A stretch of 64,000 nt of DNA from Rhizobium acidisoli (GCF_002531755.2 NZ_CP034998.1:1798001-1862000); one strand, 5' to 3'; positions 27,594 to 35,633 are shown, numbered from the stretch's first letter. Translations and numbers: made by a program. The notes: a model not told the origin generated them from the letters alone.

Positions 27594-27851
27594 GGTTTTT
27601 TCCTCCGCCAGATCAACACAGTAAACGCTCAAGCCGGCGACAACGCCAGTCATTTCCAATGAGCGAACGGGCAAAGACCTATGCGCTGGAACTGCAATCG
27701 GCGCAGATGCCGACAAATGCTGACGGGCAAGTTGACGCTGCTACCAAAGCTGCTAAAAAGCCAGCCATCGAATGATTGGGTAGCAAACCGGAAGCAATGG
27801 CCGGTTCGTAGAAATCAACGGAATGTCGATTTCTCAACCTTTCAATCAGAT

Positions 27852-27941
27852 GGAAGAGTGTCCGAGTGGTTTAAGGAACCGGTCTTGAAAACCGGCGTGC
27901 GGGAAACCGTACCGTGGGTTCGAATCCCACCTCTTCCGCCA
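27852..27941 (+). tRNA. tRNA-Ser (anticodon TGA)
   Basis: A 90-base class II tRNA with an encoded CCA. The acceptor stem is GGAAGAG/CTCTTCC, with G as discriminator. The anticodon stem-loop is CCGGT-CTTGAAA-ACCGG, giving anticodon TGA. A long variable arm (CGTGCGGGAAACCGTACCG) and a normal T arm (GTGGG-TTCGAAT-CCCAC) complete it. tRNA-Ser genes are common integration sites, and the DNA on its 3' side looks rearranged. Confidence 0.97.
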
Positions 27942-27975
27942 TACTGCCGGTCGGCAAAATTTTGCTTGCACGATC

Positions 27976-28035
27976 TCAGAATGACGGTCGATCCAGCATG
28001 AAATCTTCCGCCTCAACGGAAAGGCGAAAACCCAT
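27976..28035 (-). pseudogene. Truncated ParE-type toxin stub
   Basis: The ATG at 28035 overlaps the stop codon of the ParD gene (TAATG), the usual arrangement of a parDE operon. The 19 residues that follow, MGFRLSVEAEDFMLDRPSF, begin like ParE toxins (xxRLSxEAExD) and then end in TGA. A full ParE has about 90-100 residues. The rest of the toxin is missing between here and the tRNA-Ser, 34 bases away. This is distinct from the topoisomerase gene parE at 55 kb. Confidence 0.6.
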
Positions 28036-28301
28036 TAGCGATTGCCTTGCCGCGTTTCAGCACGTGTCAGAGCAGCCGCAAAAAGCTCGTCTTTTGAGCG
28101 GTTGCCGATGCCGCTATTCAGGCCATCATCGATAAAACGCTGCATGGCCGCGATCTTGTCGTTGCGCGTTTGATCCCTGCGGATCAGATCGCGCACGTAG
28201 TCGCTCGCATTTGCGTAGCGCCCTGTTTTCGTTTGTGCTTCAACCCAGTCTTTCATGGGATCAGGCAAGAATACGTTCATGGTTGCCGTCGTGACCTCCA
28301 T
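28035..28301 (-). CDS. parD: ParD-family antitoxin, now without a full toxin
   Basis: An 88-residue antitoxin. The N-terminal ribbon-helix-helix (NVFLPDPMKDWVEAQ and RYANASDYVRDLIRRD) is a classic ParD/CopG DNA-binding and dimerisation region. The acidic/helical C-terminus normally wraps the ParE toxin. In an intact system it neutralises ParE, a gyrase poison, and represses its own promoter. The ATG at 28301 is used; an internal ATG at 28280 (MNVFLPDPM) would also give a functional start. The toxin gene downstream survives only as a stub. Confidence 0.85.
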   Translation of the reverse strand: MEVTTATMNVFLPDPMKDWVEAQTKTGRYANASDYVRDLIRRDQTRNDKIAAMQRFIDDGLNSGIGNRSKDELFAAALTRAETRQGNR

Positions 28302-28467
28302 GCGGCAATATGGCATGGCTTGGCAAAGATTTGGCTGATGGCCGGGCAATTGCCTTTACAACGCCGGGGGGCGTGTCCCACATGTTTTCTAAGTTTGCGG
28401 TGCAGCCCGATTAAGGGATTTAGGGCCTGGATATAGCATGATCGGCAGCTGAGGAGGCCGCACCCGC

Positions 28468-28575
28468 TCACGAAAACAGCGAGTAGACCCAGATGCCAAC
28501 AGAACCCCAGAATATCACCGGCATCAGTATCATTCCCACAACGAAAATCTTCGTCACCGCAAAACTCCGCAACAC
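28468..28575 (-). CDS. Candidate very small membrane protein
   Basis: A 35-codon frame read from a GTG at 28575 to a TGA at 28468. The peptide is basic at the start (LRSFAVTK) and then strongly hydrophobic (IFVVGMILMPVIFWGSVGIW) through one membrane helix. The composition looks like a real single-pass protein rather than chance. No clear ribosome site precedes the GTG, so the start is unsure. The frame lies in the rearranged region and could be a fragment. Confidence 0.35.
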   Translation of the reverse strand: MLRSFAVTKIFVVGMILMPVIFWGSVGIWVYSLFS

Positions 28576-28683
28576 TATCAATGCTGCGCAATCTATTACG
28601 GTGACCGTGAGTTGCTATGGGCACGAAGTCCGGGACCGATCGGACCTTGGTCTAAGGTTCGACCGCTTATTGCATGCGAGGAT

Positions 28684-28785
28684 GTGCTGCGCGGTGATCT
28701 CAGGCTCTTTTATCTGCTGTGGCTGATGGCCGTCCAGGCGGAGGCTGTTGGGCCGGAAGTGGTGGCGCCCCTGCCTGGGCTCGAG
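28684..28785 (+). pseudogene. Inverted internal piece of the broken gene at 28804-29208
   Basis: Read on the plus strand, these bases encode DVLRGDLRLFYLLWLMAV and then QAEAVGPEVVAPLPGL, a plausible structured protein segment. In related full-length proteins, as I remember them, this segment directly follows the WLAALTP region, which here is on the minus strand at 28804. The simplest reading is that about 100-130 bases were inverted inside the gene. No start codon or independent gene fits this piece. Confidence 0.55.
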
Positions 28786-28803
28786 GGCGATCCGCATATG
28801 GCA

Positions 28804-29208
28804 TGGCGTCAGCGCCGCGAGCCAGCCCGATCCGTCGTCGTCCCAGTCATCATCATCAGGCTCCGACTCCTCGGGCAGGATGTCGAGGATCAGGTTCTCG
28901 CCCGATGTCCTAAGTTCGGCGCCATCGACCACACCGAGAAATCCATCCACGCGCTGCTCGTCGATCAGGCGCTTCGGGAAACGGATCATCAGGCGCCGCG
29001 TCCCCCAGTTGGCGAGATAGAGGTGCATGTCGAACCAGCGTTCCATGAGGTCGACGGGCTCACCCTTGAAGTCGCCCCACTCGTAGGAATTGGTAAAGCT
29101 CGTGGAGGTGATCCGCGCCCGCGTCGATAAATCCCGAAGGGCTCGGCGATCTGCGTCGTTGAGTGGGCGATCGATCGCTTGGAACTCGTAATATTGATAT
29201 TCGCTCAT
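28804..29208 (-). pseudogene. N-terminal part of a disrupted conserved rhizobial protein
   Basis: The first 135 residues of a conserved protein of unknown function, starting MSEYQYYEFQAIDRPLNDAD and containing TSFTNSYEWGDFKGEP, HLYLANWGTRRLM and an acidic patch (EESEPDDDDWDDD). Relatives I recall are several times longer. After WLAALTP the minus strand turns into the reverse complement of the next segment, so the gene is broken by inversion and its C-terminal part is absent. The open frame continues to 28615 but reads nonsense there. Confidence 0.6.
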
Positions 29209-29269
29209 AACAGTGGCTGCCGGGATTTCATCGTGGACGAAGGCGGTTCAAGTCTGCGTTATGCCTTGA

Positions 29270-29680
29270 TCAGACCGGATGCAGTATGCCGTCAGTTTCG
29301 AGGATTCGAAGCGCCTCGGCAAGTGTCACCCCGGCATGAAGCCGCCACCATTTGCCCGTGTGCCGCATCCAATAGATATCGTACCGATCTGGTCCCATAC
29401 GGTCGATACGGGCGAAGGGGGCGTCGAACTCCTCGCCGCGATTGTGATCCATGCCGGACCTGTAGCGCTGCATGAAACGATACCGATTTCCCGCCCATGA
29501 GCCTCTGATATCAACAACATAGTTCCATTCTGTCTGCCGGATTTCAGGCAGGAAACGTGGCTTCAGGATATTGCGAATGAAGGCCTCGCAGGCAGCAATA
29601 ATAGCCTGTTTCTCGAGAACGTCGGCTGCAGCCGGTTTCTCCCTTGGGGATACTTTGACCCATTGTTTCTTGCGCGCCAT
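29270..29680 (-). CDS. Conserved hypothetical protein
   Basis: A 136-residue basic protein. It starts MARKKQWVKVSPREKP, followed by a helical region (IIAACEAFIRNILKPRFLPEI) and an aromatic-rich C-terminal half (WNYVVDIRGSW, YRFMQRYRSG, YDIYWMRHTGKWW, TLAEALRIL). I recall close relatives in other rhizobia but no known function. The ATG at 29680 has GAGGAT just upstream. It lies in the same patch of small unknown genes as the broken gene. Confidence 0.65.
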   Translation of the reverse strand: MARKKQWVKVSPREKPAAADVLEKQAIIAACEAFIRNILKPRFLPEIRQTEWNYVVDIRGSWAGNRYRFMQRYRSGMDHNRGEEFDAPFARIDRMGPDRYDIYWMRHTGKWWRLHAGVTLAEALRILETDGILHPV

Positions 29681-29777
29681 ATCCTCGACCCATATTATTG
29701 ATGCCGAATTGTATCCCACGAACTACGAGGGATAGAATAGCAAACCACCGAAAGGCGAGCGGCGCGATAAAATTGGG

Positions 29778-30029
29778 ATGGCAGCCACGGAAATGGCTCG
29801 AGAAAAAGGCCAAGCGAGGTATCCGCGGCTACCCAGGACGGACGAGACCGTTATCGCCGAGATCGTTGCATTCCTGCGCGAGAATGACGTGAAGTCGGTG
29901 GCGGCGATGGATGGAATCTTCGGCTGCCCTCACGAAGAGGGAATCGACTATCCTGTCGGTGAGGCCTGCCCGCAGTGCTCCTATTGGAACGGGCGAAACC
30001 GCTTTACAGGTAAGCTTGAGGCAGATTGA
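29778..30029 (+). CDS. Small hypothetical protein with CPxC motif
   Basis: An 83-residue protein with a helical N-terminal half (DETVIAEIVAFLRENDVKSV) and a Cys-containing C-terminus: GIFGCPHEEGIDYPVGEACPQCSYW. The spacing of the three Cys and one His could bind zinc. Similar short proteins occur in rhizobia, function unknown. A second ATG at 29793 (MAREKGQARYP) is equally possible as start. Confidence 0.6.
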   Translation: MAATEMAREKGQARYPRLPRTDETVIAEIVAFLRENDVKSVAAMDGIFGCPHEEGIDYPVGEACPQCSYWNGRNRFTGKLEAD

Positions 30030-30100
30030 ATTCCTAACGGCCTGCGCCCGAAGATCCGGTCCGAGCCGGCAGCAGGTTCGCATCTTCCTACCAGGCGCGG

Positions 30101-31528
30101 TCATGCTCCTTCGGAACTGGTTCGCCGCCGGTAAGTCCCGACCGCGATGGTCAGCGCGATGGCGATCAATGCGGCTGCGACGCCGAAGGTGATCTGCATG
30201 CCTGAATGAACGGCCTCGGGACGTGCCGCGGCGATCTCTGAGCTCGCCGACCCGTGCGCGAACACGGCTCCCATGACGGATGCGCCGGTAATCAGCCCAA
30301 GATTGCGCGACAGGTTGAGCATGCCGGAGATGACGCCGCGCTGGTCGGGGTGCACATCTCCCATGACGGCTGTGTTGTTGGCTGCCTGGAACAGCTGATA
30401 GCCAGGCGTTAGCAGAGCGATGCCGGCGATATAGCCGGCAATTCCGGGCAGCACGGCGAGAGCGATGGAACCGGCGGCCATGGTGACGAGCCCTGCGGCA
30501 ACCACCAACGGCGCGTCCAGACGATCGACGAGGCGGCCGGCTGGGACACCGCTGAGGATGGAGATCACCGGACCGATCGACATGACGGCGCCAACCAGCG
30601 CCTCGTTGAGCCCGAGCGCACGGGAGAGATAGAAGGGCGCGACCACCAGCGTCGCCATCATCACTGTGGAAACGAGCCCGTTCATCGCCAGGCTGGCGGT
30701 GCGCACGCGATCGCGGAACACCGCCAGCTGGATCAACGGCGATGCCGTTCTCGCCTCGGTGAAGACGAAGAGGCCGGCGCAGAAACCGGCCATGAGCAGC
30801 AGGGCGAGGTTCAGCAAGCCAAAGCTGCCATGCCCAATCGTCATCGCCAGCGCATAGGCCGACAGCGTCAGGGCATGCAGCAGCGTGCCCACTCTGTCGA
30901 AGCCGGCCCGATCCTTCTTCCTCCCGCCGATATCGTCCGGCAGACAGCGATAGGCGAGAACGAAGGTCGCCAGGCCGAGCGGCACGTTGACGAGGAAGAT
31001 CGCCGGCCAGCCGAAATAGGCGATCAGCAGACCGCCGAGCGAGGGCCCAAGAGCGGTGCCGATCGCCGACATCGTTCCGAGCAGCCCCATGGCGCTGCCG
31101 ATCCTCGCCTTCGGCACCGTTTCACCGACAAAGGCCATGGTCAGCGCCATCATGATCGCCGCGCCCAGACCCTGCAGCGCGCGCGCCGCAATCATCAGCC
31201 ACAGCGTCGGCGCAAGACCGCAGAGGACCGAGGCCAGCGTGAAGAGCAGGATACCGATGAGCAGCAGCCGTCGCCGGCCGGTGACATCGCCGAGCCGCCC
31301 GACGCTGACGATCAAAGTGGTAATGGCAAGGAGATAGGCGAGCACGATCCACTGGACATCCTGGAAGGCGGCATCGAACCCCCGCGCCAGGCTCGGCAGG
31401 CCGACATTGGCGATGCTGGTGCCGAGCGATGGCAGCAGCATCGAGAGGGAAAGGCTGGCGAGCGCCCAGCGGGCGGAATAGGGGCGTTCGGCGGCGGCCT
31501 CGCCGGGCCCTGCAATGATCGGTTTCAC
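30101..31528 (-). CDS. MFS drug exporter, DHA2 (EmrB/QacA-like)
   Basis: A 475-residue inner-membrane transporter with 12-14 helices. Family motifs include VGRLGDVTGRRRLLL (motif A) between helices 2 and 3, and LGPSLGGLLIAYFGWPAIFLVNVPLG (motif C-like) after helix 5. It probably expels drugs or metabolites with proton exchange. The GTG at 31528 has GGAG seven bases upstream. The frame stays open far beyond this start, but that part lies opposite the LysR gene and is not coding. It is divergent from the regulator at 31664, which likely controls it. Confidence 0.88.
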   Translation of the reverse strand: MKPIIAGPGEAAAERPYSARWALASLSLSMLLPSLGTSIANVGLPSLARGFDAAFQDVQWIVLAYLLAITTLIVSVGRLGDVTGRRRLLLIGILLFTLASVLCGLAPTLWLMIAARALQGLGAAIMMALTMAFVGETVPKARIGSAMGLLGTMSAIGTALGPSLGGLLIAYFGWPAIFLVNVPLGLATFVLAYRCLPDDIGGRKKDRAGFDRVGTLLHALTLSAYALAMTIGHGSFGLLNLALLLMAGFCAGLFVFTEARTASPLIQLAVFRDRVRTASLAMNGLVSTVMMATLVVAPFYLSRALGLNEALVGAVMSIGPVISILSGVPAGRLVDRLDAPLVVAAGLVTMAAGSIALAVLPGIAGYIAGIALLTPGYQLFQAANNTAVMGDVHPDQRGVISGMLNLSRNLGLITGASVMGAVFAHGSASSEIAAARPEAVHSGMQITFGVAAALIAIALTIAVGTYRRRTSSEGA

Positions 31529-31663
31529 CGTAGACTCCGTTTTTCTCGCTCCGGAATGGGAGCCGCCGGCAAACATAGTCCTCCGCCAAATATGGCGGAA
31601 CACGCAGCATTTGCATTCTATTCGTGCGTTGGACGCCATATGAAGCCGTGTTATATCGGATGC

Positions 31664-32557
31664 ATGTCGACAACCGATCTCAACCTGCTCGTCACCCTGG
31701 ATGTGCTGCTTGCCGAAGGCAGCGTTGCCCGCGCCGCCCACAGGCTGCGGCTCAGCCCGTCGGCCATGAGCCGGGCGCTGGCGCGACTGCGCGAGACGAC
31801 GGGCGATCCGCTGTTGGTGCGCGCCGGCCGCGGCCTCGTCCCCACGCCCCGGGCGCTTGAACTGCGCGAGCGGGTCGGCCGGATCGTCGAGGATGCGCAA
31901 GCGGTGCTGCGCCCTGCCGAGGTGCTTGATCTCAAACGCTTGGTACGGACGTTCACGCTGCGCAACAGCGAAGGTTTCGCCGAGACCTTCGGACCCGATC
32001 TGATCGCCCGCCTCGGTGGTGAAGCGCCCGGCGTGCGGCTGCGCTTCGTGCAGAAACCGGATAAGGACAGCGCCCCGTTGCGCGACGGAAGCGTCGACCT
32101 GGAAACCGGCGTCGTCGGCGAAACGATGGGACCGGAGGTGCGGGCGCAGGCCTTGTTCCGCGATCGTTTCGTCGGTGTCGTGCGGACAGGGCATCCGTTC
32201 TGCCAGGGTGAGGTCACGCCCGCCCTGTATGCTGCCGGCCGCCACATCGCCGTCTCCCGGCGCGGGCTCGACAAGGGACGGATCGATGAAGCCCTCGATG
32301 CGCTCGGGCTCGAACGGCAGATTGCCACGATCGTCGGTGGGTTCTCCACAGCGCTGGCGCTTGCCCGCACCTCGGATCTGATCGCCAGCGTTCCGGAACG
32401 GCACACGGGGGCGTTGCGCCAGGGAATGCACAGTTTTCCCCTGCCCGTTCCGATCCCCGAGATCACGCTTTCCCTGCTGTGGCATCCAAGGATGGATGCC
32501 GATCCGGCCCACCGCTGGCTGCGCGGCTGCGTTCGGGAGGCCTGCGCGGCAACGTGA
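31664..32557 (+). CDS. LysR-family regulator divergent from the MFS exporter
   Basis: A 297-residue regulator. The winged helix-turn-helix is at the N-terminus (LLVTLDVLLAEGSVARAAHRL, SPSAMSRALARLRETTGD, RGLVPTPRALEL). A LysR effector domain follows. The 135-base divergent gap with the exporter gene is the classic layout for LysR control of a neighbouring target, so it probably regulates the exporter in response to an unknown ligand. The ATG at 31664 gives MSTTDLNLLVTLDV, a typical family start. Confidence 0.88.
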   Translation: MSTTDLNLLVTLDVLLAEGSVARAAHRLRLSPSAMSRALARLRETTGDPLLVRAGRGLVPTPRALELRERVGRIVEDAQAVLRPAEVLDLKRLVRTFTLRNSEGFAETFGPDLIARLGGEAPGVRLRFVQKPDKDSAPLRDGSVDLETGVVGETMGPEVRAQALFRDRFVGVVRTGHPFCQGEVTPALYAAGRHIAVSRRGLDKGRIDEALDALGLERQIATIVGGFSTALALARTSDLIASVPERHTGALRQGMHSFPLPVPIPEITLSLLWHPRMDADPAHRWLRGCVREACAAT

Positions 32558-32653
32558 TCGACGAACGATCAATCGGATGGTCGTGGTTGACTATCCCGCG
32601 TCGACGTGATTTCCCGCCCGAGATCATCAGGCGAATTGTGAGGTGGGAACATC

Positions 32654-32875
32654 ATGGCCGACATCATCGTAAAGGACAGCAACGGAAGCCAGCTTCACGA
32701 CGGCGATTCCGTAACGCTGATCAAGGATCTCAAGGTCAAGGGAACCTCGGAGACGCTGAAGCGCGGAACGCTGGTCAAGGGCATTCGCCTGACCGACAAT
32801 CCAGGTGAGATCGAGTGCAACACCAAGCAGGTCAAGGGTCTGGTGTTGAAAACGGAGTTTCTCAAGAAGGCATAG
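32654..32875 (+). CDS. Short PhnA-domain (YjdM C-terminal) protein
   Basis: A 73-residue protein matching the C-terminal domain of YjdM/PhnA: VKDSNGSQLHDGDSVTLIKDLKVKGTSETLKRGT, then NTKQVKGLVLKTEFLKK. The zinc-ribbon N-terminal domain of the longer E. coli protein is absent. The name PhnA is historical; no phosphonate role is shown. The ATG at 32654 is well placed. Its last 14 bases overlap the end of the convergent transglutaminase gene. Confidence 0.85.
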   Translation: MADIIVKDSNGSQLHDGDSVTLIKDLKVKGTSETLKRGTLVKGIRLTDNPGEIECNTKQVKGLVLKTEFLKKA

Positions 32876-33704
32876 GATCGGCCTTATCAGCTGCTTCCTG
32901 CGGCACTTCCTCGGTGATCACCTCGAAGCGGCAAAGCACTGCCGGCCCGAAGGCCGTCGACATTGCGACGTCGGTGGCGTCGCGGCCGGTGCCCATCAGG
33001 ATCCTGCCGATTCGCGGCGTGTTGTGGCGGGCATCCACCGTATGCCAGTGGCCGCCGAGAAAGACCTCGAACCAGGCGCTGAAATCCATCGGATTGGGAT
33101 CGACCGGAACGCCGATATCGCCGAGATAGCCGGTGCAATATCGGGCTGGGATATTCATGCATCGGCAAAGCGCGATGGCGAGATGGGCAAAGTCGCGGCA
33201 GACACCTGCCTTGTCGACGAAGCCGCCATGCGCGGTCCGGAGAAGATCGGCCTTCAGATAGTCGAAGGTAATATGGTCATGGACGAAATCGCAGATCGCC
33301 TGGACGCGCGCCCAGCCGAGCGGCGTCGACGAGAAGGTTGCCCAGGCGAAATCGGCAAGCCTGTCGGTGTCGCAATAGCGGCTGCCGAGCAGGAAGACGA
33401 GCACCTCGTCCGGCAGGTCGTTGATCGCATGCTGGACGGCATCGTCGGGAACGACGTCGGGTTGGCCGCTGTCGTAGATCTCGAACGCCGTGGAAATCGT
33501 CGTTACTCCAGCCGGGGCGACGATCCGGCTGCAGGCATTGCCGAAACCGTCGGTATATTCCCAGGCCTCGATCGGCCGGTCGAATGTCAGCACCTGTTCG
33601 CTGAGAAGATCGGCGCGGCGCGAAGGATGAATGTTGAGAGCGAGCAGCATCGGCGTCGGCTGTATGCATTCATAGCCCAGATGAAACCCGGCGCGTATCT
33701 TCAT
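32862..33704 (-). CDS. Transglutaminase-like protein, first of two
   Basis: A 280-residue protein. The papain-like catalytic residues are visible: Cys in AGVCRDFAHLA (about 168), His in DFSAWFEVFLGGHWHTVDARHN. The N-terminal half is an all-beta region typical of bacterial transglutaminase-like proteins (about 1-130). Such proteins are thought to act as proteases or amide-forming enzymes; the substrate is unknown. It lies 99 bases downstream of the second homologue on the same strand and may share its transcript. No alpha-E or ATP-grasp partner is adjacent, unlike the usual cluster. Confidence 0.85.
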   Translation of the reverse strand: MKIRAGFHLGYECIQPTPMLLALNIHPSRRADLLSEQVLTFDRPIEAWEYTDGFGNACSRIVAPAGVTTISTAFEIYDSGQPDVVPDDAVQHAINDLPDEVLVFLLGSRYCDTDRLADFAWATFSSTPLGWARVQAICDFVHDHITFDYLKADLLRTAHGGFVDKAGVCRDFAHLAIALCRCMNIPARYCTGYLGDIGVPVDPNPMDFSAWFEVFLGGHWHTVDARHNTPRIGRILMGTGRDATDVAMSTAFGPAVLCRFEVITEEVPQEAADKADPMPS

Positions 33705-33803
33705 GGTGGCGTCCTAACATCCCGACAGGTGGCGTGACTATGCAACGCCGATCGTGCTGCCCGGTTCCCGCAGCCGCAACTGTCGCCGCGCCCAAACCGA
33801 GGA

Positions 33804-34676
33804 TTACTTGGTGGTGACGTTGACCTGCACCGTCATGCTGTCGAAATCCGCCCCGTCGCCATCATAGCTGCCGCTTAACGGGACGGCCTGACGCGGATCG
33901 CGGGCGACGGCGACCCGAATGAGGTCGCGGTTGCCGACGATGCCGTTGGTCGGATCGAACTCCGCCCAGCCTGCGCCGGGAAGGTAAACCTGGCACCATG
34001 CATGGGTGGAACCGCCGCCGAGCACGGTGGAGCCGTCCCGGTCGGGAACATAGACATAGCCGGTGACAAACCGCGCCGCGAGGCCGAGGACGCGTGCCGC
34101 CTCCATCATCAGCAGCGCAAAATCCCGGCAGGTGCCGGAGCGGAGCTGCAAAGTCTGCAGCGGCGTCTGCGTTCCGTGCTCCATCCGGCGCGCATAGACG
34201 AAGCTTTCCCGAATGGCGTAACAGAGCGTCATCAGCATATGCCCGGTCTCGGTCGGGCGCCCCTGGCGCACGAACCGGCGCGCCCAGCGTCCGACCTCGT
34301 CGTTGGGGTCGGGATAATGGCGCTGCATGGCCGGCGTCAGATCGGCGATCTCGTCCTTGTCGTAGGAGAACGGATAGGTCAGCGCCTGATCGTCCACCTT
34401 GAGGTCGAGGGCAACCTGGGGCGTATGATCGAGCGTGATCCAGGTTTCGAAACGAAGCTCGGACGCCGGCCTCGAAATATCGATGAGCGCCACGCAATTG
34501 CCGAAAACATCGTGGATCCAGCGCACATGACTTTCCTCGGGATATATCGTCAACGACGCTTCGATCAGCCGCTGGTCGAAGCTGTCACGCGGCCGGAACA
34601 TCAAGCGATGCTCGCCGAAATCGACATCCCTGACGTAACGATAGGACGTGATGTGGCGGACGGAGAAAATCGTCAT
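33804..34676 (-). CDS. Transglutaminase-like protein, second of two
   Basis: A 290-residue paralogue of its downstream neighbour. An N-terminal beta domain (SVRHITSYRYVRDVDFGEHRLMFRPRD) precedes the catalytic core, with Cys in RSGTCRDFALLMM (about 180) and His/Asp in STHAWCQVYLPGAGWAEFDPTNG. This version has the standard Cys-His-Asp set of bacterial transglutaminase-like proteases. Function in rhizobia is unknown. It is the upstream gene of the pair, so its promoter is probably shared. Confidence 0.88.
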   Translation of the reverse strand: MTIFSVRHITSYRYVRDVDFGEHRLMFRPRDSFDQRLIEASLTIYPEESHVRWIHDVFGNCVALIDISRPASELRFETWITLDHTPQVALDLKVDDQALTYPFSYDKDEIADLTPAMQRHYPDPNDEVGRWARRFVRQGRPTETGHMLMTLCYAIRESFVYARRMEHGTQTPLQTLQLRSGTCRDFALLMMEAARVLGLAARFVTGYVYVPDRDGSTVLGGGSTHAWCQVYLPGAGWAEFDPTNGIVGNRDLIRVAVARDPRQAVPLSGSYDGDGADFDSMTVQVNVTTK

Positions 34677-34815
34677 GGGCCGGCTTTCCTCTGCGTGAGG
34701 CGCGCCCTGCCAGCTTCCTGCTTATCCCGATTTCTTGTCATATAAGCACATTCGAAAGATTGCTATTCTGCATCAACCGATCGACGGCAGAGCCCGTCCA
34801 ACCTAAGAGGATAAA

Positions 34816-34932
34816 ATGCATATCATCTGGGACGTTCTGACGCTTATGCTGACAATCGGCTCGCTCTATGGCGGTCGCGAATACCGGATTATTCGCGCCC
34901 GTGCCCGCGCCCAGAACTGGGGCAACTTCTGA
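34816..34932 (+). CDS. Very small protein with one hydrophobic helix
   Basis: A 38-residue frame with a clear AGAGGAT ribosome site just before the ATG. The first half is hydrophobic (IIWDVLTLMLTIGSLYGG) and the second half strongly basic (REYRIIRARARAQNW), as expected for a small inner-membrane protein. No family was recognised. It is followed by the candidate small RNA. Confidence 0.55.
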   Translation: MHIIWDVLTLMLTIGSLYGGREYRIIRARARAQNWGNF

Positions 34933-35024
34933 TCCGATTCAGAAGCCTCATCGTATAGGCTGCTGCCGGAACGGTGGCGGATACGTCGAATGACGTAAAG
35001 CCAAGCGCTTAAGGAAGTGCTTTA

Positions 35025-35097
35025 TTAGCAGAGACGGCGTCTATCCGTCCATTCTCCCTGTTATTGCCAGCCCGCCTCACCCCAGGCGGGCTTTTTT
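35025..35097 (+). ncRNA. Candidate small RNA ending in a strong terminator
   Basis: A compact two-hairpin region. A small hairpin (GACGG 35033-35037 with CCGTC 35045-35049) is followed by a single-stranded pyrimidine patch (CATTCTCCCTG) and a strong terminator. This architecture is like alphaproteobacterial trans-acting sRNAs that use a CUCCC-type patch to bind ribosome sites. The 5' end is a guess. It could instead be the 3' UTR of the small gene upstream. Confidence 0.4.
35070..35097 (+). terminator. Rho-independent terminator
   Basis: GCCCGCCT (35070-35077) pairs with AGGCGGGC (35084-35091), followed by six T (35092-35097). The orientation is plus strand only, so it ends the small gene or RNA upstream and not the lipoprotein gene on the other strand. 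Confidence 0.85.
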
Positions 35098-35140
35098 CGC
35101 CGTGATTCTTTTTCCCGCGCCATACTTCTTGGCGCCCGCC

Positions 35141-35296
35141 TTACTTCTTGGCGCCTGCGGAAAGCACCCGATGTGTCGCATTGTCCATGGCGTGGCTCGC
35201 TTCCTGTCCATCCTTCTTCAGCCCGTATGCGGTATTGCCGCAGGCGGACAGCGTGAGCAGGCAAATGCAGGCAAAGGCGATTGCAGCTTTTGACAT
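35141..35296 (-). CDS. Entericidin-like small lipoprotein
   Basis: A 51-residue lipoprotein. The signal peptide ends in a lipobox (TLSACG, about residue 19). The mature part NTAYGLKKDGQEASHAMDNATHRV follows the short entericidin pattern (NTxxGxxxDxxxA). Entericidins are small membrane lipoproteins, some acting as a bacteriolytic toxin/antidote pair; only one member is here. The ATG at 35296 follows GGGGAA at good spacing. Confidence 0.78.
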   Translation of the reverse strand: MSKAAIAFACICLLTLSACGNTAYGLKKDGQEASHAMDNATHRVLSAGAKK

Positions 35297-35424
35297 CAAG
35301 TTTTCCCCGGATGGAATGGCGATCAGGGAAAGATGATGCATTCCCCGGCAAAATCAATCCACCGCATACGGAACTCAATGGCGCCACCGGCGTTTACGGA
35401 AGCCATCCAACCGGGGTTCACGAC

Positions 35425-35505
35425 ATGGATTATCAGATTGCCTTCGCTGCGACCGTTGCGACAGCGTCCTTCCTCGTCTTCATGCTCGTCGTTCACCGGA
35501 CGTAG
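35425..35505 (+). CDS. Possible very small membrane peptide
   Basis: A 26-residue frame, MDYQIAFAATVATASFLVFM and then LVVHRT, forming one membrane helix with a positive end. GGGG lies nine bases before the ATG. The size is close to the limit of what composition can support, and no family is known. Confidence 0.35.
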   Translation: MDYQIAFAATVATASFLVFMLVVHRT

Positions 35506-35633
35506 AGATTCCCACGCCAGTCGTCTTCCGCAAACCGCCGAGATAGATCCGAGCGCAATAGACCCGGATCTTGGCGCGTGCACCCTTAAATGACAGACAA
35601 GAAATATTTCAATTTCCGCAAGTATTATAGCAT

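Noticed and set aside
27920..30100. A second copy of the tRNA-Ser 3' end marking an intact integrated island
   Set aside because: I searched by eye for the tRNA 3' sequence downstream and did not find a duplicate, so no complete island can be claimed.
31529..32572. N-terminal extension of the MFS exporter across the LysR gene
   Set aside because: The LysR reading on the other strand is clearly real, and the exporter has a good GTG start at 31528.
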